DNA from: Cichorium intybus
Lineage: Eukaryota > Streptophyta > Magnoliopsida > Asterales > Asteraceae
Reading direction: 5' to 3'
Assembly (NCBI GenBank): GCA_023525715.1
Contig: CM042010.1
Location: forward strand, 85,872,116 to 85,936,115
DNA length: 64,000 nt
Shown: positions 32,574-44,056 of the stretch, piece after piece
Layout of the letters: each line of letters begins with the position of its first letter
Numbering within the stretch: the stretch's first letter is position 1
Notes under the pieces: model-generated
The model's input: the letters and a program-made list of their open reading frames with translations, nothing else
The model's database searches: none
What the model was told of the DNA's origin: nothing
Program-made: the position numbers and the translations under genes

Positions 32574-34043
32574 TGTAATACCATGATTTTAAATTTATGG
32601 TAAGATATGTTAATTATAGATTAAACAAAGATTAATTGAGTTGATATATGAATTAGGATAGATAAAAACCTGTCTAGGAAAAGTTGGATGTTGAAAAGAG
32701 TATTAGAAATGATTTTTGGCTTCTGCAGCAGGAAACACGGGCCGTGTTGGAGGAACACGGGTCGTGTTGGGATCCAGAGCAATCAGAGGATATTTTGTGG
32801 AAAAACCCAGGCTGTGTTCTAGTAAACCGGACCGTGCTATGTCAACAGAGGCAAACAGAGGATTTTTATTTTGGAAAACCCCGGGCCGGGTTTATCCAAC
32901 CCGGGCCGTGTTACGAACACAGATCTGTTTTTAATGTGCGATTTTCTTTTATTTTGGGTTATATCCACTTCGAGCAAAACCCTCCCAAAACCCTAGAAAA
33001 TGAATTTTAACCCTTATACGTCGAGATTAAAGCTTATTGATCACAAATTGAAGCTAGAGATTAATCCTTCGAGCTTGTAAGGTAATCCTCCTTGATTTTG
33101 ATCTTGTTTTAACGGTTGAATCATTGGAATTGAGATGGTTCCTTGTGGTTTTGATGAGCCACCTATAATTAGTTAGAGTTAGAGTGAAATTGCTTAGATT
33201 AGTTAGTATAAAAGAGTTCTAACTATGAAACCGAGCTAAAGAAGTATTGATTCTAGCATTTCTAGGGTTACATGTGTTAAGGTGATGAAATTGAAAGCTG
33301 CAACTTTGATATTGTAGTTATCTTTTGATTTTAACTTGCTTCAAATGGTACAAGTTCCTTGATTATCATAATTATTGAGTGTGATTGAGATTATTCTTAA
33401 CATGAGTAATGAAAATGAGTTGTTATGCTACAGCTAAGGCTAGGCAGGAGCACACACGAGGTGCAGGAGTTCCACATATCGATTCCACAACAGGTGAGTA
33501 GTTATTAATAGATTAATTATGTGTTGGTTTTGATGATTATTGCAGAAAGGAGTATGACTTAAATTGTTTTGAAATTGGTTGAGTATCACAATTATGAGTG
33601 CTTGGATAGATGAACCTCATTATGAGTATATATTGAGAATCAAGATCGTTCATTGAGAATAATATGAATGAGATGATGGGCAATTGCTGTCCAATTAAAC
33701 TTTAATTACTCATAGAGCTCTCAAAGCTCATATATTGTTTGTTAATGTTAATTGTGTTAGGTTCTGGAAGTGCAGATCGTGGGAAACGCATCATGGAGGG
33801 TTAGCTGGAAAGGATATGGACTTTGGACTTGGACTTACTTTCTTGTGATAGACTTGGTCTTTTGTAAACATTCCGTTTTTGAGAAAAGTAGTATGAAACT
33901 TCTTGTATGTAAATAAGCACTTAAACTATGCTTTTGATAGTATCATGTACAACTTGTTACTCTTTTTGGGATTATACCTCTAATGATATTATGTTTGACT
34001 AAAAGAATTGGTATATCCTAAATTTGAGGAACCGGGTGTTACA
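32574..34043 (+). repeat. 5' LTR of chromovirus E
   Basis: TGTAATACCA to GTGTTACA. It contains about six palindromic boxes of the type ACACGGGCCGTGTT or ACCCGGGCCGTGTT (32734-32912), AAAACCCTAG (about 32990), and a strong splice donor CAACAG|GTGAGT (GT at 33494). It is 105 bp longer than the 3' LTR between GTTAT repeats (33317-33426). Confidence 0.95.
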
Positions 34044-34046
34044 AGT

Positions 34047-34059
34047 TGGTATCAGAGCC
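34047..34059 (+). other. Primer-binding site of chromovirus E
   Basis: TGGTATCAGAGCC, initiator tRNA-Met type, four bases after the LTR. Confidence 0.95.
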
Positions 34060-34159
34060 GTGGTTTAAGGGAATTAAACCTTGAGATGGGTTTAGACTTA
34101 AACCAATGAGATAGAGAAGTCCCAAAGAGTCCCGAGTAGCTATGCTCCGCGGTGTATCA

Positions 34160-34335
34160 CAATTGAGTTTATTATACACCATATTGAGTATTATGGTGAT
34201 ATACAATTGAGTTGATTATACACCATATTGAGTATTATGGTGATATACAATTGAGTTAATTATACACTATATTGAGTATTATACTGATATACAATTGAGT
34301 TGATTACACACCATATTGAGTATTATGGTGGTGAT
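34160..34335 (+). repeat. Four 44-bp tandem repeats in the leader of chromovirus E
   Basis: Repeats start at CAATTGAG 34160, 34204, 34248 and 34292, exactly 44 bp apart. Units can fold as CACCATA / TATGGTG with an 8-base loop TTGAGTAT. Unit 3 has CACTATA / TATACTG, where one pair changes on both sides and one mismatch arises. Confidence 0.85.
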
Positions 34336-34368
34336 TGCTAAATGAGTTGATTTTCTTTTTCAGTTAAA

Positions 34369-35515
34369 ATGAGCCCTGGAAAAGAAAAAGAGCAAGGTGA
34401 TCCACCAAGAGATAAATCGGGATCACGAGATTCGGGTAAAGAGCGTCAACCCGAGGGAGAGGGACCTCCCGAGATACAGAGTAATATGCAGGTGATGATC
34501 ACAGCTGAGGTAGCAAATGCGATCAAGGAGATATTACCAACTTATTTGAAGCCTTAAACGGAGGCTACAACTGGAGGTACTTCAGGACCAACTCTGGTCC
34601 AACCTGAGCAAAGAGAGGGTCGTGAAGAGATCTTTATTGAGGCGGGTAGAGCTAGAATACCTGAGAAGACAAGGAGGTATACTTATGATGTTTTTTAGAA
34701 GTGTAAGCCATACGATTTCTATGGGAAAGATGATCCCATAGCAGCCAAGAATTGGTTGACACACGTTGAAAAGATGTTCCACACAAGTAAATGTGATGAG
34801 GCAGATAAAGTTGAGCTTGCAACGAATTTGTTAAAGGAGGATGCACAGTTTTGGTGGGAGAATATGTGTATCGAGATAGTAGAAAGCTTGGCATATACCT
34901 TGAACTGGGAACAATTCAAATTGAAGTTCACCGAATACTACTGTTCCAATAATGCTATGAAGGGAATAGAAGAAGAATTTGTGAAATTACAACAAGGGTC
35001 GAGAACTGTGCAGCAATACACGCTGGATTTCAATGAGAAGGCGAGATTTGCACAACATCAAGTAGATACGGAAGAGCGCAAGAATGATCGTTACTTGTGG
35101 GGTTTAAAGACCCAAATCTGAGAGTTTTTGCCGAGTTCAAGATATACCACTTTTCAATAAGTTGCCGAGGCAGCAAGATCAAGAGAAAGGGAGTTACAAA
35201 GACAGGAGGAGGAAAGAAGAGTTGAAAGAGATACAGGAGGATCAAAGAGAAAATAGGAAGGTAAAGCTGGAGATACTACTCAGAGGTCTACTATCACGGG
35301 TTCTCAATTCTGTGGTGAACCCAAGAAGAATGAGGAGAGTTGGTGTAAGAAATGTAGACGAAAACACACTAGGGAGTGTGATCCCCGAAATCCTCCATCA
35401 GTTTGTTTCCAATGTGGAAAGACGGGACATATGGCTCGCCAGTGTACCGAGAGTCGCCCCGTTTGTTTCAATTGTGAGGTGAGCGGGCATATTCGTCCTA
35501 ATTGCCCGAAGATGA
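34369..35515 (+). pseudogene. gag: gag of chromovirus E, broken
   Basis: Starts at ATG 34369 (MSPGKEKEQGDPPRDKSG). Stops lie at 34555, near 34697, at 35119, 35158 and near 35255, all in the original frame. The capsid region (WLTHVEKMFHTSKCDEADK, FWWENMCIEI) is open at 34756-35121. Two zinc knuckles (CFQCGKTGHMARQC, CFNCEVSGHIRPNC) lie at about 35405-35510. Five stops show long inactivity. Confidence 0.9.
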
Positions 35516-36018
35516 AGTCCAAGTCTCAAAAAGATTTTCAAAAGACCGGACAAGGACGAGGCCGAGATCGAGATGATCGAGGAGACAGAAGCGGCGGTCA
35601 CGTGACAACGAGAGCTTTTCAATTAACCGTCGATGAGGCTCGAGACCAAACTGATGTTATCACAGGTATTTTTAGCTTGAACTATTCTCAAGCACGTGTA
35701 CTTTTTGATTCCGGTGCTTCCGTGTCTTTTATATCGGAGTCTTTTGCTTCTAAATTGAATATTCCGTTAGTCGATTTATATGAGAAACTGATAGTAGATG
35801 TAGCGGATGGGAGATGTGTTTTTGTAAAGAGTCATTTCGAGCAGTGTCGGCTTGAGATCTATGGGGTTGCGTACCTTATTGATCTGAAGCCGATCACTAA
35901 TCATGAGTTTGATGTAATACTCGGGATGGATTGGATGGATGATAATAGAGGTCAAATGGATTGTCATGAGAAAACACTTTCCATAAAGACACCGAGTGGT
36001 TCCCGAATTTTGATATGA
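35516..36018 (+). pseudogene. pol: Protease of chromovirus E
   Basis: Contiguous with the gag knuckles. It reads the aspartic protease with FDSGASVSFI (about 35704-35735) and the VILGMDWMDDN block, ending at TGA 36016. The active-site triplet is intact. Confidence 0.9.
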
Positions 36019-36936
36019 GGTGAACGACGTTCCCGAAAAGTACCTATAGTGTCACTTGCAACGGCTAGGAGATATATGGAAAGAGGAGGTGAATTGATTA
36101 TGGCACATGTGATTAGTGCCGAGTCAAAACATTCCAAAATAGAAGAAGTAGAAGTGGTTTGTGATTATCCCGATGTATTTCCCGATGATCTTCCAGGCGT
36201 ACCACCAAGTAGACAAGTTGAGTTTGTGATCGAGGTAATATCGGGGGCGAAGCCGGTAGATCGACCACCTTACCGATTGGCACCGTCCGAAATGGAAGAA
36301 TTAAAGAGACAGTTGCAAGAGTTGTTAGAACTTGGATTTATTCGTCCGAGTTCGTCTCCGTGGGGTGCACCTATACTTTTTGTGAAAAAGAAAGACGGCT
36401 CCATGAGAATGTGTATAGATTACCGAGAGCTTAACAAGATTACGATAAAGAATCATTATCCGTTACCACAGATCGATGATTTATTTGATCAATTACACGG
36501 AGCCACGTATTTTTCAAAGATCGATTTGAGATCCGGTTATCATCAGTTGAGAGTACAAGAAGCTGATATTCCGAAGACAGCTTTTCGCACGAGGTATGGT
36601 CATTTCGAGTTCTTAGTCATGCCGTTCGGTTTGACTAATGCTCTAGCCACTTTTATGGATTTGATGAATCGGGTTTGTCGTCCCTTTCTTGATAAATTCG
36701 TAATTGTGTTTATCGACGACATCCTGATTTATTCAAAGAGTCGAGACAAGCACAGATTTCATTTGCAACAAATGCTAGATCTTCTCCGAAACGAGAAATT
36801 ATATGCAAAGTTTTCAAAATGCGAGTTCTGGTTGCGGGAGATTCAATTTCTTGGCCATGTGATAAATGAAGACGGTATAAAGGTAGATCCAGCAAAGATC
36901 GAAGCCGTAATGAGTTAGGAGCCGCCAAAGAGTCCA
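36019..36936 (+). pseudogene. pol: Reverse transcriptase of chromovirus E
   Basis: Continuous RT frame: DYPDVFPDDLPGVPPSRQV, SSPWGAPILFVKKKDGS, YFSKIDLRSGYHQ, VMPFGLTNA and catalytic VFIDDILIYSKS (about 36705-36738). It ends at TAG 36916. This is the best preserved RT in the window; unlike A and B it lacks the six-A frameshift. Confidence 0.94.
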
Positions 36937-37511
36937 ATGGAGGTTCGTAGTTTCTTGGGGTTAGTTGGCTATTATCAACGATTCGTTGAAAACTTTTCTC
37001 GTATAGCTACACCCTTAACCAAGTTGATAAGAAGATGGAGAAATTTAGTTGGACTGAGGCACAACAGTCAGCCTTTGAACAACTACGAGATGGCTTGTGC
37101 AAGGCTCCGGTTTTGGCGTTACCGCAAGGAGGGGAAGACTTTGTTCTTTACAGCGATGCCTCCTTAAGTGGTCTTGGATGTGTGTTGATGCAAAGAGGAC
37201 GAGTGATAGCGTATGCCTCTCGACAACTAAAACCACATGAAAAAGCTTATCCAGTACATGTTTTATAGTTGGCGGCGATAATTTTTGCATTAAAGATGTG
37301 GCGACATTATCTCTATGGAGTGCGATTTCAGATCTATACAGATCATAAAAGTCTGAAATACCAGTTTGATCATAAAGAGTTGAACATGAGGCAAAGACGG
37401 TGGATGAATCTGCTAAAAGATTATGATTTTGAGATACTTTACCATCCTGGTAAAGCAAATGTAGTGGCGGATGCATTGCGTAGAAAAGAATCGCCAAAGC
37501 GAGGCAAATGA
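36937..37511 (+). pseudogene. pol: RNase H of chromovirus E
   Basis: Begins VRSFLGLVGYYQRFVENF. It shifts frame near 37028, then reads KFSWTEAQQSAFEQLRDGL, VLYSDASLSGLGCVL and a TAG at 37266. It continues to YTDHKSLKYQF and NVVADALRRK and shifts back near 37490. Confidence 0.92.
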
Positions 37512-38910
37512 TTTAAAGAAAGAAAGAATGATTGGTTATATGGAGAAACTGGTGGAGAATGCACAAGGAATCAAGACTTTCCAAGGGCGAGTTTGGGTTC
37601 CAAGGCATGGCGAGGTGAGACAATTATTGCTAAATGATGCTCATTGTACTAGATATTCGGTTCACCCTGGTAGTACACGGATGTATCATACCTTAAGGCC
37701 GTACTACTGGTGGCTGGGTATGAAGCGAGATGTAGGACGCTTTGTGGAGAACTGCTTGACGTGTCTTCAAGTAAAAGCCAATCATCAAAAGCCATATGGA
37801 ACAGTGCAACCGTTACCTGTACCAATAAAGAAATGGGATGAAATCACTATGGATTTCATCACAAAGTTACCTCGGACTCCTCGAGGATATGATTCTATAT
37901 GGGTGATTGTTGACAGGTTAACAAAGTCGGCTCATTTTATTCCAATCCGAGAAGATTTCCAAGTATCAAAGCTAGCTAAGATATATACGAGAGAAGTGGT
38001 AAGACGACATGGAGTGCCAACTTCAATAATTTCTGATAGAGATAGTCAGTTCAATTCACATTTCTGGCAGAGTTTCCAAAAGCATTTTGGTACAAAAGCC
38101 TTATTGAGTACTGCGTATCATCCCTAGACAGATGGACAGTCGGAAAGGATGCTACGAGCCTGCATCATTGATTTTGGAGGCACTTGGGAAGATCATCTGC
38201 CTTTGGTGGAGTTTGCCTATAATAACACTTATCACTCCAGTATATAGATGGCACCTTTTGAAGCCTTATATGGTGCACCGTGTCGGACCCCGACTTGTTG
38301 GACAGAAACTGGAGAGAAACCATTGGCGGGACCAGAAATTATAGCCGAGACCGAAGAGAAGATACAAAGCATTCGTGAGCACATGCGGGTAGCCCAAAAA
38401 CGCCAAAAGCAATATGCAGATAGAAGAAGAAAGCTGTTAGAGTTCAGTGTCTGGGACATGGTAATGTTGAAAGTGTCCCCATGGAAGGGAGTAATTCGAT
38501 TTGGCAAGAGAGGTAAGTTGAGCCCATGCTTTATCGGACCCTTTCAAGTTTTGGAGAGAATTGGAGCGGTTGCGTATAAGCTTGAGCTTCCAGAGGAGTT
38601 ACTGGATATCCACAATGTATTCCATGTGTGACACCTTAGAAAAACATTGCTTGACCAATTCACTCGGGTACCCTTGGCTGAAGTTCAACAAGATGAGAAA
38701 TTAAGATATGAAGAGATGCCGGAGCAAATTCTAGAAAAGAAAGTTAAGAAATTGCGAAATAAAGAAGTGCGATTGGTGAAAGTGCAATGGCGACATCATA
38801 GAGGATCAGATGTTACTTGGGAAGCTGAGGGAGAGATGCGGTCGAAATATCCTTATTTATTTCAAGAGATTCCGAGGACGGAATATTTCGAAGGGGGTAA
38901 GAACTTGTAA
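37512..38910 (+). pseudogene. pol: Integrase and chromodomain of chromovirus E
   Basis: The zinc-binding region is DAHCTRYSVHPGSTRMYH...CLTCLQVKANH (37635-37780). Catalytic Asp motifs are ITMDFITKLPRT and IISDRDSQF. The Glu motif TDGQSER follows a TAG at 38125. Seven residues after it are missing compared with A and F (in-frame deletion). Further stops lie at 38245 and 38629. The tail has PWKGVIRFGKRGKLSPCF and a chromodomain-like VQWRHHRGSDVTWEAEGEM. Confidence 0.92.
38888..38905 (+). other. Polypurine tract of chromovirus E
   Basis: TCGAAGGGGGTAAGAACT directly precedes the 3' LTR. Confidence 0.85.
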
Positions 38911-40269
38911 TACCATGATTTTAAATTTATGGTAAGATATGTTAATTATATATTAAAAAAAGATTAATTGAGTTGATATATGAATTACGATTGATAAAAA
39001 CTCGTCTAGGAAAAGTTGGATGTTGAAAAGAGTATTAGAAATGATTTTTGGCTTCTGCAGCATGAAACACGGGCCGTGTTGGAGGAACACGGGTTGTGTT
39101 GGGATCTAGAGCAATCAGAGGATATTTTGTGGAAAAACCCGGGCCGTGTTCTATGAACCCGGATCGTGCTGTGTCAACAGAGGCAAACAGAGTATTTTTA
39201 TTTTGGAAAAACCCGGGCCGGGTTTATCCAACCCGGGCCGTGTTACGCAGACAGATATGTTTTTAATGTGCGATTTTCTTTCATTTTGGGTTATATCCAC
39301 TTCGAGCAAAACCCTCCCAAAACCCTAGAAAATCAATTTTAACCCTTATAAGTCGAGATTAAAGCTTATTGATCACAAATTGAAGCTAGAGATTAATCCT
39401 TTGAGCTTGTAAGGTAATCCTCCTTGATTTTGATCTTGTTTTAACGGTTGAATCATTGGAATTGAGATGGTTCCTTGTGGTTTTGATGAGCCACCTGTAA
39501 TTAGTTAGAGTTAGAGTGAAATTGCTTGGATTAGTTAGTATAAAGAGTTCTAACTATGAAACCGAGCTAAAGAAGTATTGATTCTAGCATTTCTAGGGTT
39601 ACATGTGTTAAGGTGATGAAATTGAAAGCAGCAACTTTGATATTGTAGTTATGCTACAGCTCAGGCTAGGCAGGAGCACACACGAGGTGCAGGAGTTCCA
39701 CATATCGATTCCACAACAGGTGAGTAGTTATTAATAGATTAATTATGTGTTGGTTTTGATGATTATTGCAGAAAGGAGTATGACTTGAATTGTTTTGAAA
39801 TTGGTTGAGTATACCAATTATGAGTGCTTGGATAGATGAACCTCATTATGAGTATATATTGAGAATCAAGATGGTTCATTGAAAATAATATGAATGAGAT
39901 GATGGGCAATTGCTATCCAATTAAACTTTAATTACTCATAGAGCTCTCAAAGCTCATATATTGTTTGTTAATGTTAATTGTGTTAGGTTCTGGAAGTGCA
40001 GATCGTGGGAAACGCATCACAGAGGGTTAGCTGGAAAGGATACGGACTTTGGACTTGGACTTACTTTCTTGTGATAGACTTGGTCTTTTGTAAACATTCG
40101 GTTTTTTAGAAAACTAGTATGAAACTTCTTGTATGTAAATAAGCACTTAAACTATGCTTTTGATAGTATCTTGTAAAACTTGTTACTCTTTTTGAGATTA
40201 TACCTCTAATGATATTATGTTTGAGTAAAAGAATTGGTATATCCTAAATTTGAGGAACCGGGTGTTACA
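38906..40269 (+). repeat. 3' LTR of chromovirus E
   Basis: 1364 bp. It carries the same palindromic boxes (39065-39243) and splice donor (GT at 39720). It lacks the 105 bp between two GTTAT copies found in the 5' LTR. Confidence 0.95.
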
Positions 40270-40769
40270 GGTGCAAACGATGATGAGTCAAGGTTTACGA
40301 TTGCCGACTTTCCAATAATGAATCCAATGGACTTCATTCAAATTCTTGAGCTTCTGCGAGGCGGTGAAGCAGCTCAAGCCGGATTACCTGTGTTTGCAGT
40401 CAACAGCCACGTCATGGGCTTTCTGAACAATTACTTGATGAGGTTTGCCAAACACGACATTGAGTTATGTTCCTACTATAGACAACCATTGAACACTCCT
40501 CCCATTTTAGTTTGGAACATAACCAGATTCAAGAATGGAGAGATTATCGATGAACCTTACGGTGTAGTCTTCAAAGGACTTCGAAACGAAACCGAAGTCA
40601 TGATCAAGTTCTTTCAAATAGACTATCTTGGCCTCCATCCCTCCTCTTTTATCTCTGGTATGATCTCTCATGTTAATGCTTGTCACATAAACTCAGAAGA
40701 AAAGAAGAAGAAGTTCATGGATCACATGAGTTGGTACTTGGCGATGATGAAAACTTTGAAGAGGGCCTA
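40270..40769 (+). pseudogene. Third ORF of the copia element, second part
   Basis: Resumes in the same frame after the E target duplication (GGTGC): NDDESRFTIADFPIMNPMDF, VFAVNSHVMGFLNNYLMRFA, ISGMISHVNACHINSEEKK. It is fully open until D2 interrupts it at 40770. The part beyond D2 is nine codons long. No known domain is recognised. Confidence 0.85.
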
Positions 40770-41843
40770 TGACAACGCAGCGGTCGTCGTGCGGTCAAAA
40801 ATAAAGAAAAACCTAACACACACTAGTACAGTGGTAGTCAGGGTCGATCCACAGGAGCTTCGTGGTTAGACTAAATGAAAGATTACCAACTAGTAGTCTC
40901 ACGCTACAGTCGGAGGAATCAGTTTCTATCTTCTCAATTACTAACACCCTAAAGCAATGATCAAACAAACTCAAGCCAAGCTAAGCTAAGCTCAAATGAA
41001 CCTAGTCACTTTCTGAAATCAGAAGTGCATCTATGAATCAGAAGCAATCAAAGGCATCCAAACTAAGCAAAACCAAGCAAAGCATAAACTAGCCACTAAC
41101 TAAAGTTCTACTGAACAGTTACTAGCCAATGTTTAATGCCTAAAAGTTAACCTAATTAGGTACTGATTTCAGCAAGGGAAAACAGTCCCAACAAGGTCAA
41201 AACAATATCCAAACACAAATCAAACATTCAAAACCAAACACAAACATAAAAACACCAAAAAGCTAAGATTACTTGTAACCAAATGCTTCTCATTAATCAA
41301 ATCCAACTTCCAAACATCCAAACAGTAGCAAAATGTCATAAAACAGAAACCTAAAGCTTGGTGTCAATGGTTGTCACTCCCAAGGATACAAACTAAGCTT
41401 ACAAATATCTAACTAAATGAAAATAAAATCCAAAACATAAAAATACCACTTGAGAAGTTGCTGGAACGAATTCTTGGAGTCAAAGAGCTTCAAGGTCGAT
41501 TTTACACCCGGTCTTTGCTAGGGTTTTCGGCTGAAATTCCATCTATTTATATTTGCAAATTTCCCACAGCCGCGCCGCGCAGATGAAAAATCTGCGGCGC
41601 GCGTAATAATCTTTTCCCGTTTCTTCGGCATTTGAATGTGTTCCACCGCCTTAAGCCCGCGTCGTGCGTATCATAGATCCGTGGCATTTGAATGTGTTCC
41701 ACCGCCTTAAGCCCTGTTTCCATTCTTTTTCTCCAAACAAGTCCTTGCACGAAAAGTGAGAATACCAAGATATATCTGATATAATTTCATCAAGAACAGG
41801 GCTCAACACCGCCTAAAATACTTGATATCACTAGGCGTTGTCA
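40770..41843 (-). repeat. 3' LTR of D2
   Basis: On the minus strand it begins TGACAACGCCTAGTG. The TATA box TATAAATA lies at 41544-41551. A 32-bp piece (41627-41658) is repeated at 41683-41714, replacing a segment present in the other LTR, probably by template switching. Confidence 0.93.
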
Positions 41844-42498
41844 AACACCCCACACTTGTGCCTTGCTTGTCCCCAAGCAAGAGAGTTTTTAACAAATTAT
41901 AATAAGGAATCAAACAATTTTTGAGTGTGTTCAGTTTCAAAGTTTATTTCTCTTTGAGTTAGAGTGGAATAGTTCGCGAAAACATAATTGAATTGCTCTT
42001 TGGAATTCATGGCTTTCTAGAGAACCCTTGATTACAAACTTTCTGTCCACAATGAAGTGTACTTACTCATTCAGATTCTAAAGGCCATTAAGGAATTGTC
42101 TATGACTTTCGATGTTGTCTGTGTAACAAGCTTTTAGAAATACCATCCCAGACCAGACGATCTTTGGTGGTAAGGTGCATAAATCCCACCCATTTTAGAC
42201 TTACTGGCTCAAACAACAAAGGCCACAGATTGACTTTTCCTTCCTAAACTCCAATCCTAAAATAGCTCAATCTTCTGAACTCGTAAAACTCAACTTATTT
42301 GACTAACTAATATTATGATCACAAATAAACAGTATTTATTGCAAAATACTAGTGCTATCACAATCACAAACCATTCATTTCAAAATTGCAATTTATTAAA
42401 AATTTGAAAAATATTGCTAAAAATTGAAATTTTGATAATTTCTGCAAAAATTTCAAAAAATTTTCTCTTTCGACCGTCCACACCCCACACTTAAAACC

Positions 42499-42705
42499 GT
42501 ACAACGTCCCCGTTGTACAAAAATTATTTCAAAACAAGGGAGAAAGAGTTACCCCTTTTGGACGATAGATTGCTTGGTGCTCAATATCACAGATATAATT
42601 GCGAACAAACGGATCCTTGATTTCGTATTGCGGAGTTGTAGCGCTACAGTGAACACGCCGGTGGTCGAGACAAGTGGAGGGGGCACGGTGACCCCACACT
42701 TGTCT
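42499..42705 (-). other. Conserved hairpins of D2
   Basis: GTACAACG / CGTTGTAC at 42499-42518 and AGACAAGTG / CACTTGTCT at 42668-42705, matching the hairpins of D1 in order, spacing and sequence. Confidence 0.8.
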
Positions 42706-42833
42706 GAGACAACTCCTTCTCAATGTGGTATATCATGCATAACTCAACAAACAAATTAAAAGCAAACATAACAAAATATAAAATATGAACAAAATATACA
42801 GATAGAGGTGTCATAAGTTTTGTACATATATCC

Positions 42834-44056
42834 CTAAAATATAAAAAGAAAAAGTAAGAAAAAAGTAAGAAAAAGTACATCAATCATCACCAGGTGGCCT
42901 GGAGGGTCAGCCTCGTGATCGTGGGTCCTAGCTGGGAATGGTCGGGGGCGCCGGCCCTGCTGAGTGGCCAAATCCAGGAGTACCTCCCCGATCCATGCCA
43001 ACTGGTCCTCAATCCTGGCAACCCTGGCTGCCAGGTCCTCCTGCTGTGGCTGCGGCTGTGGTGCTGGCTCGGCGAGTGGCTCCCGCCTCTGTCGTCTCTG
43101 GCCCGGCTGAGCGTACGTGGGCTGGGGTTCCTGAGGTGGCTCTGTCCGTGCCCGGATGAACTGCCCCGGACGCTGCTGCTCGATGAGCCTCATCCTCTCC
43201 AAAGTGCGCGCTGTAGTGCGGGATGGAGGCAGAGCGGTCAAGGAGGCAACCACGGGGGCAGTGAGGATCCCATATGAGCGGGCCAGGCGGGTGATGAAAT
43301 ACCCCCTGGCTAGTGGGCTGCTGGCGGAGGCGCCAGTCGAGTGGGTGGAAAGGGCAACCGCGAGGGCGAAGGGGAGATGGAGGAATCGGGATGGGTCGAG
43401 GAGAGCCCATAGGAATGTCATGTCCTCCCCAGACACCTTCTCGCCCCCTCCCGCTGCATGATGGAGGTGGAGACGATACGGTACATGAGGCGGTGAATTG
43501 GGTCGCGGAGGTGGCTCTCCATCGAGGTCCCTGCCACGTACAGAATATTGGACAGTGGTGTCCAAATCTCCATGTTGGCAGCTCGGTCCGGCTGCCCCTG
43601 GATGCACGCCCCAAAGAACTGCGTGAAATGGCGGTGCTGGAGGTCCGCTGGAGTGTAGATGCCGGTGCGCCTCCCGAACTCCCGGAGGTTGCACTCCCTC
43701 TGTGCGCCTCCCAGTCGGAACTGGATGATCTTGGATCGTGGGTCCGATGCCCGAGGAGCAAAATGGATCGTGGAGAGAAACTCCAACAATAGCTCGGTGT
43801 AGACCACGTCCTCGTCCGTGGCCATGATCCTATCCCATCCACAGCAGGTAAATGAAGCATCCTCATGAGTCCAGGTGCGATGTAAGAATGGCTCGATCGC
43901 ACCCCAGAGCCCAGCATCCCTCAGTATGTCTCTATCAATGACCGTCTCCTCGAGAACCCGACGATTAATCAACGCATCCTTCCGCGAAATGTACTCCGCG
44001 GAGCTAGCCAGTCCCTCGGGGAACTGGAGGAAAGCGTGCTCCAATCTGAACATCAT
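42834..44056 (-). pseudogene. ORF2 of D2, putative plant transposon protein, frameshifted
   Basis: The start is the reverse ATG at 44056 (MMFRLEHAFLQFPEGL). About the first 210 codons match D1 ORF2. A G-run is one base shorter than in D1 (five C at 43444-43448 on the plus strand), which shifts the frame. The rest reads KVSGEDMTFLWALLDPSRF, SPLARGYFITRLARSYGI, a Pro/Gln-rich linker and the helical RVARIEDQLAWIGEVLLDLA to 42834. This copy keeps the C-terminal frame lost in D1. Confidence 0.75.

Larger units (their letters stand above)
32574..40269 (+). mobile_element. Chromovirus E (Ty3/gypsy, Tekay-like), nested in the copia third ORF
   Basis: 7.70 kb, flanked by GGTGC on both sides (32569-32573, 40270-40274), with LTRs of 1470 and 1364 bp. 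It has an initiator-Met primer site and gag, protease, RT, RNase H, integrase and chromodomain in one orientation. More than ten stops or frameshifts make it inactive. It is related to element F and more distantly to A/B. Confidence 0.95.
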
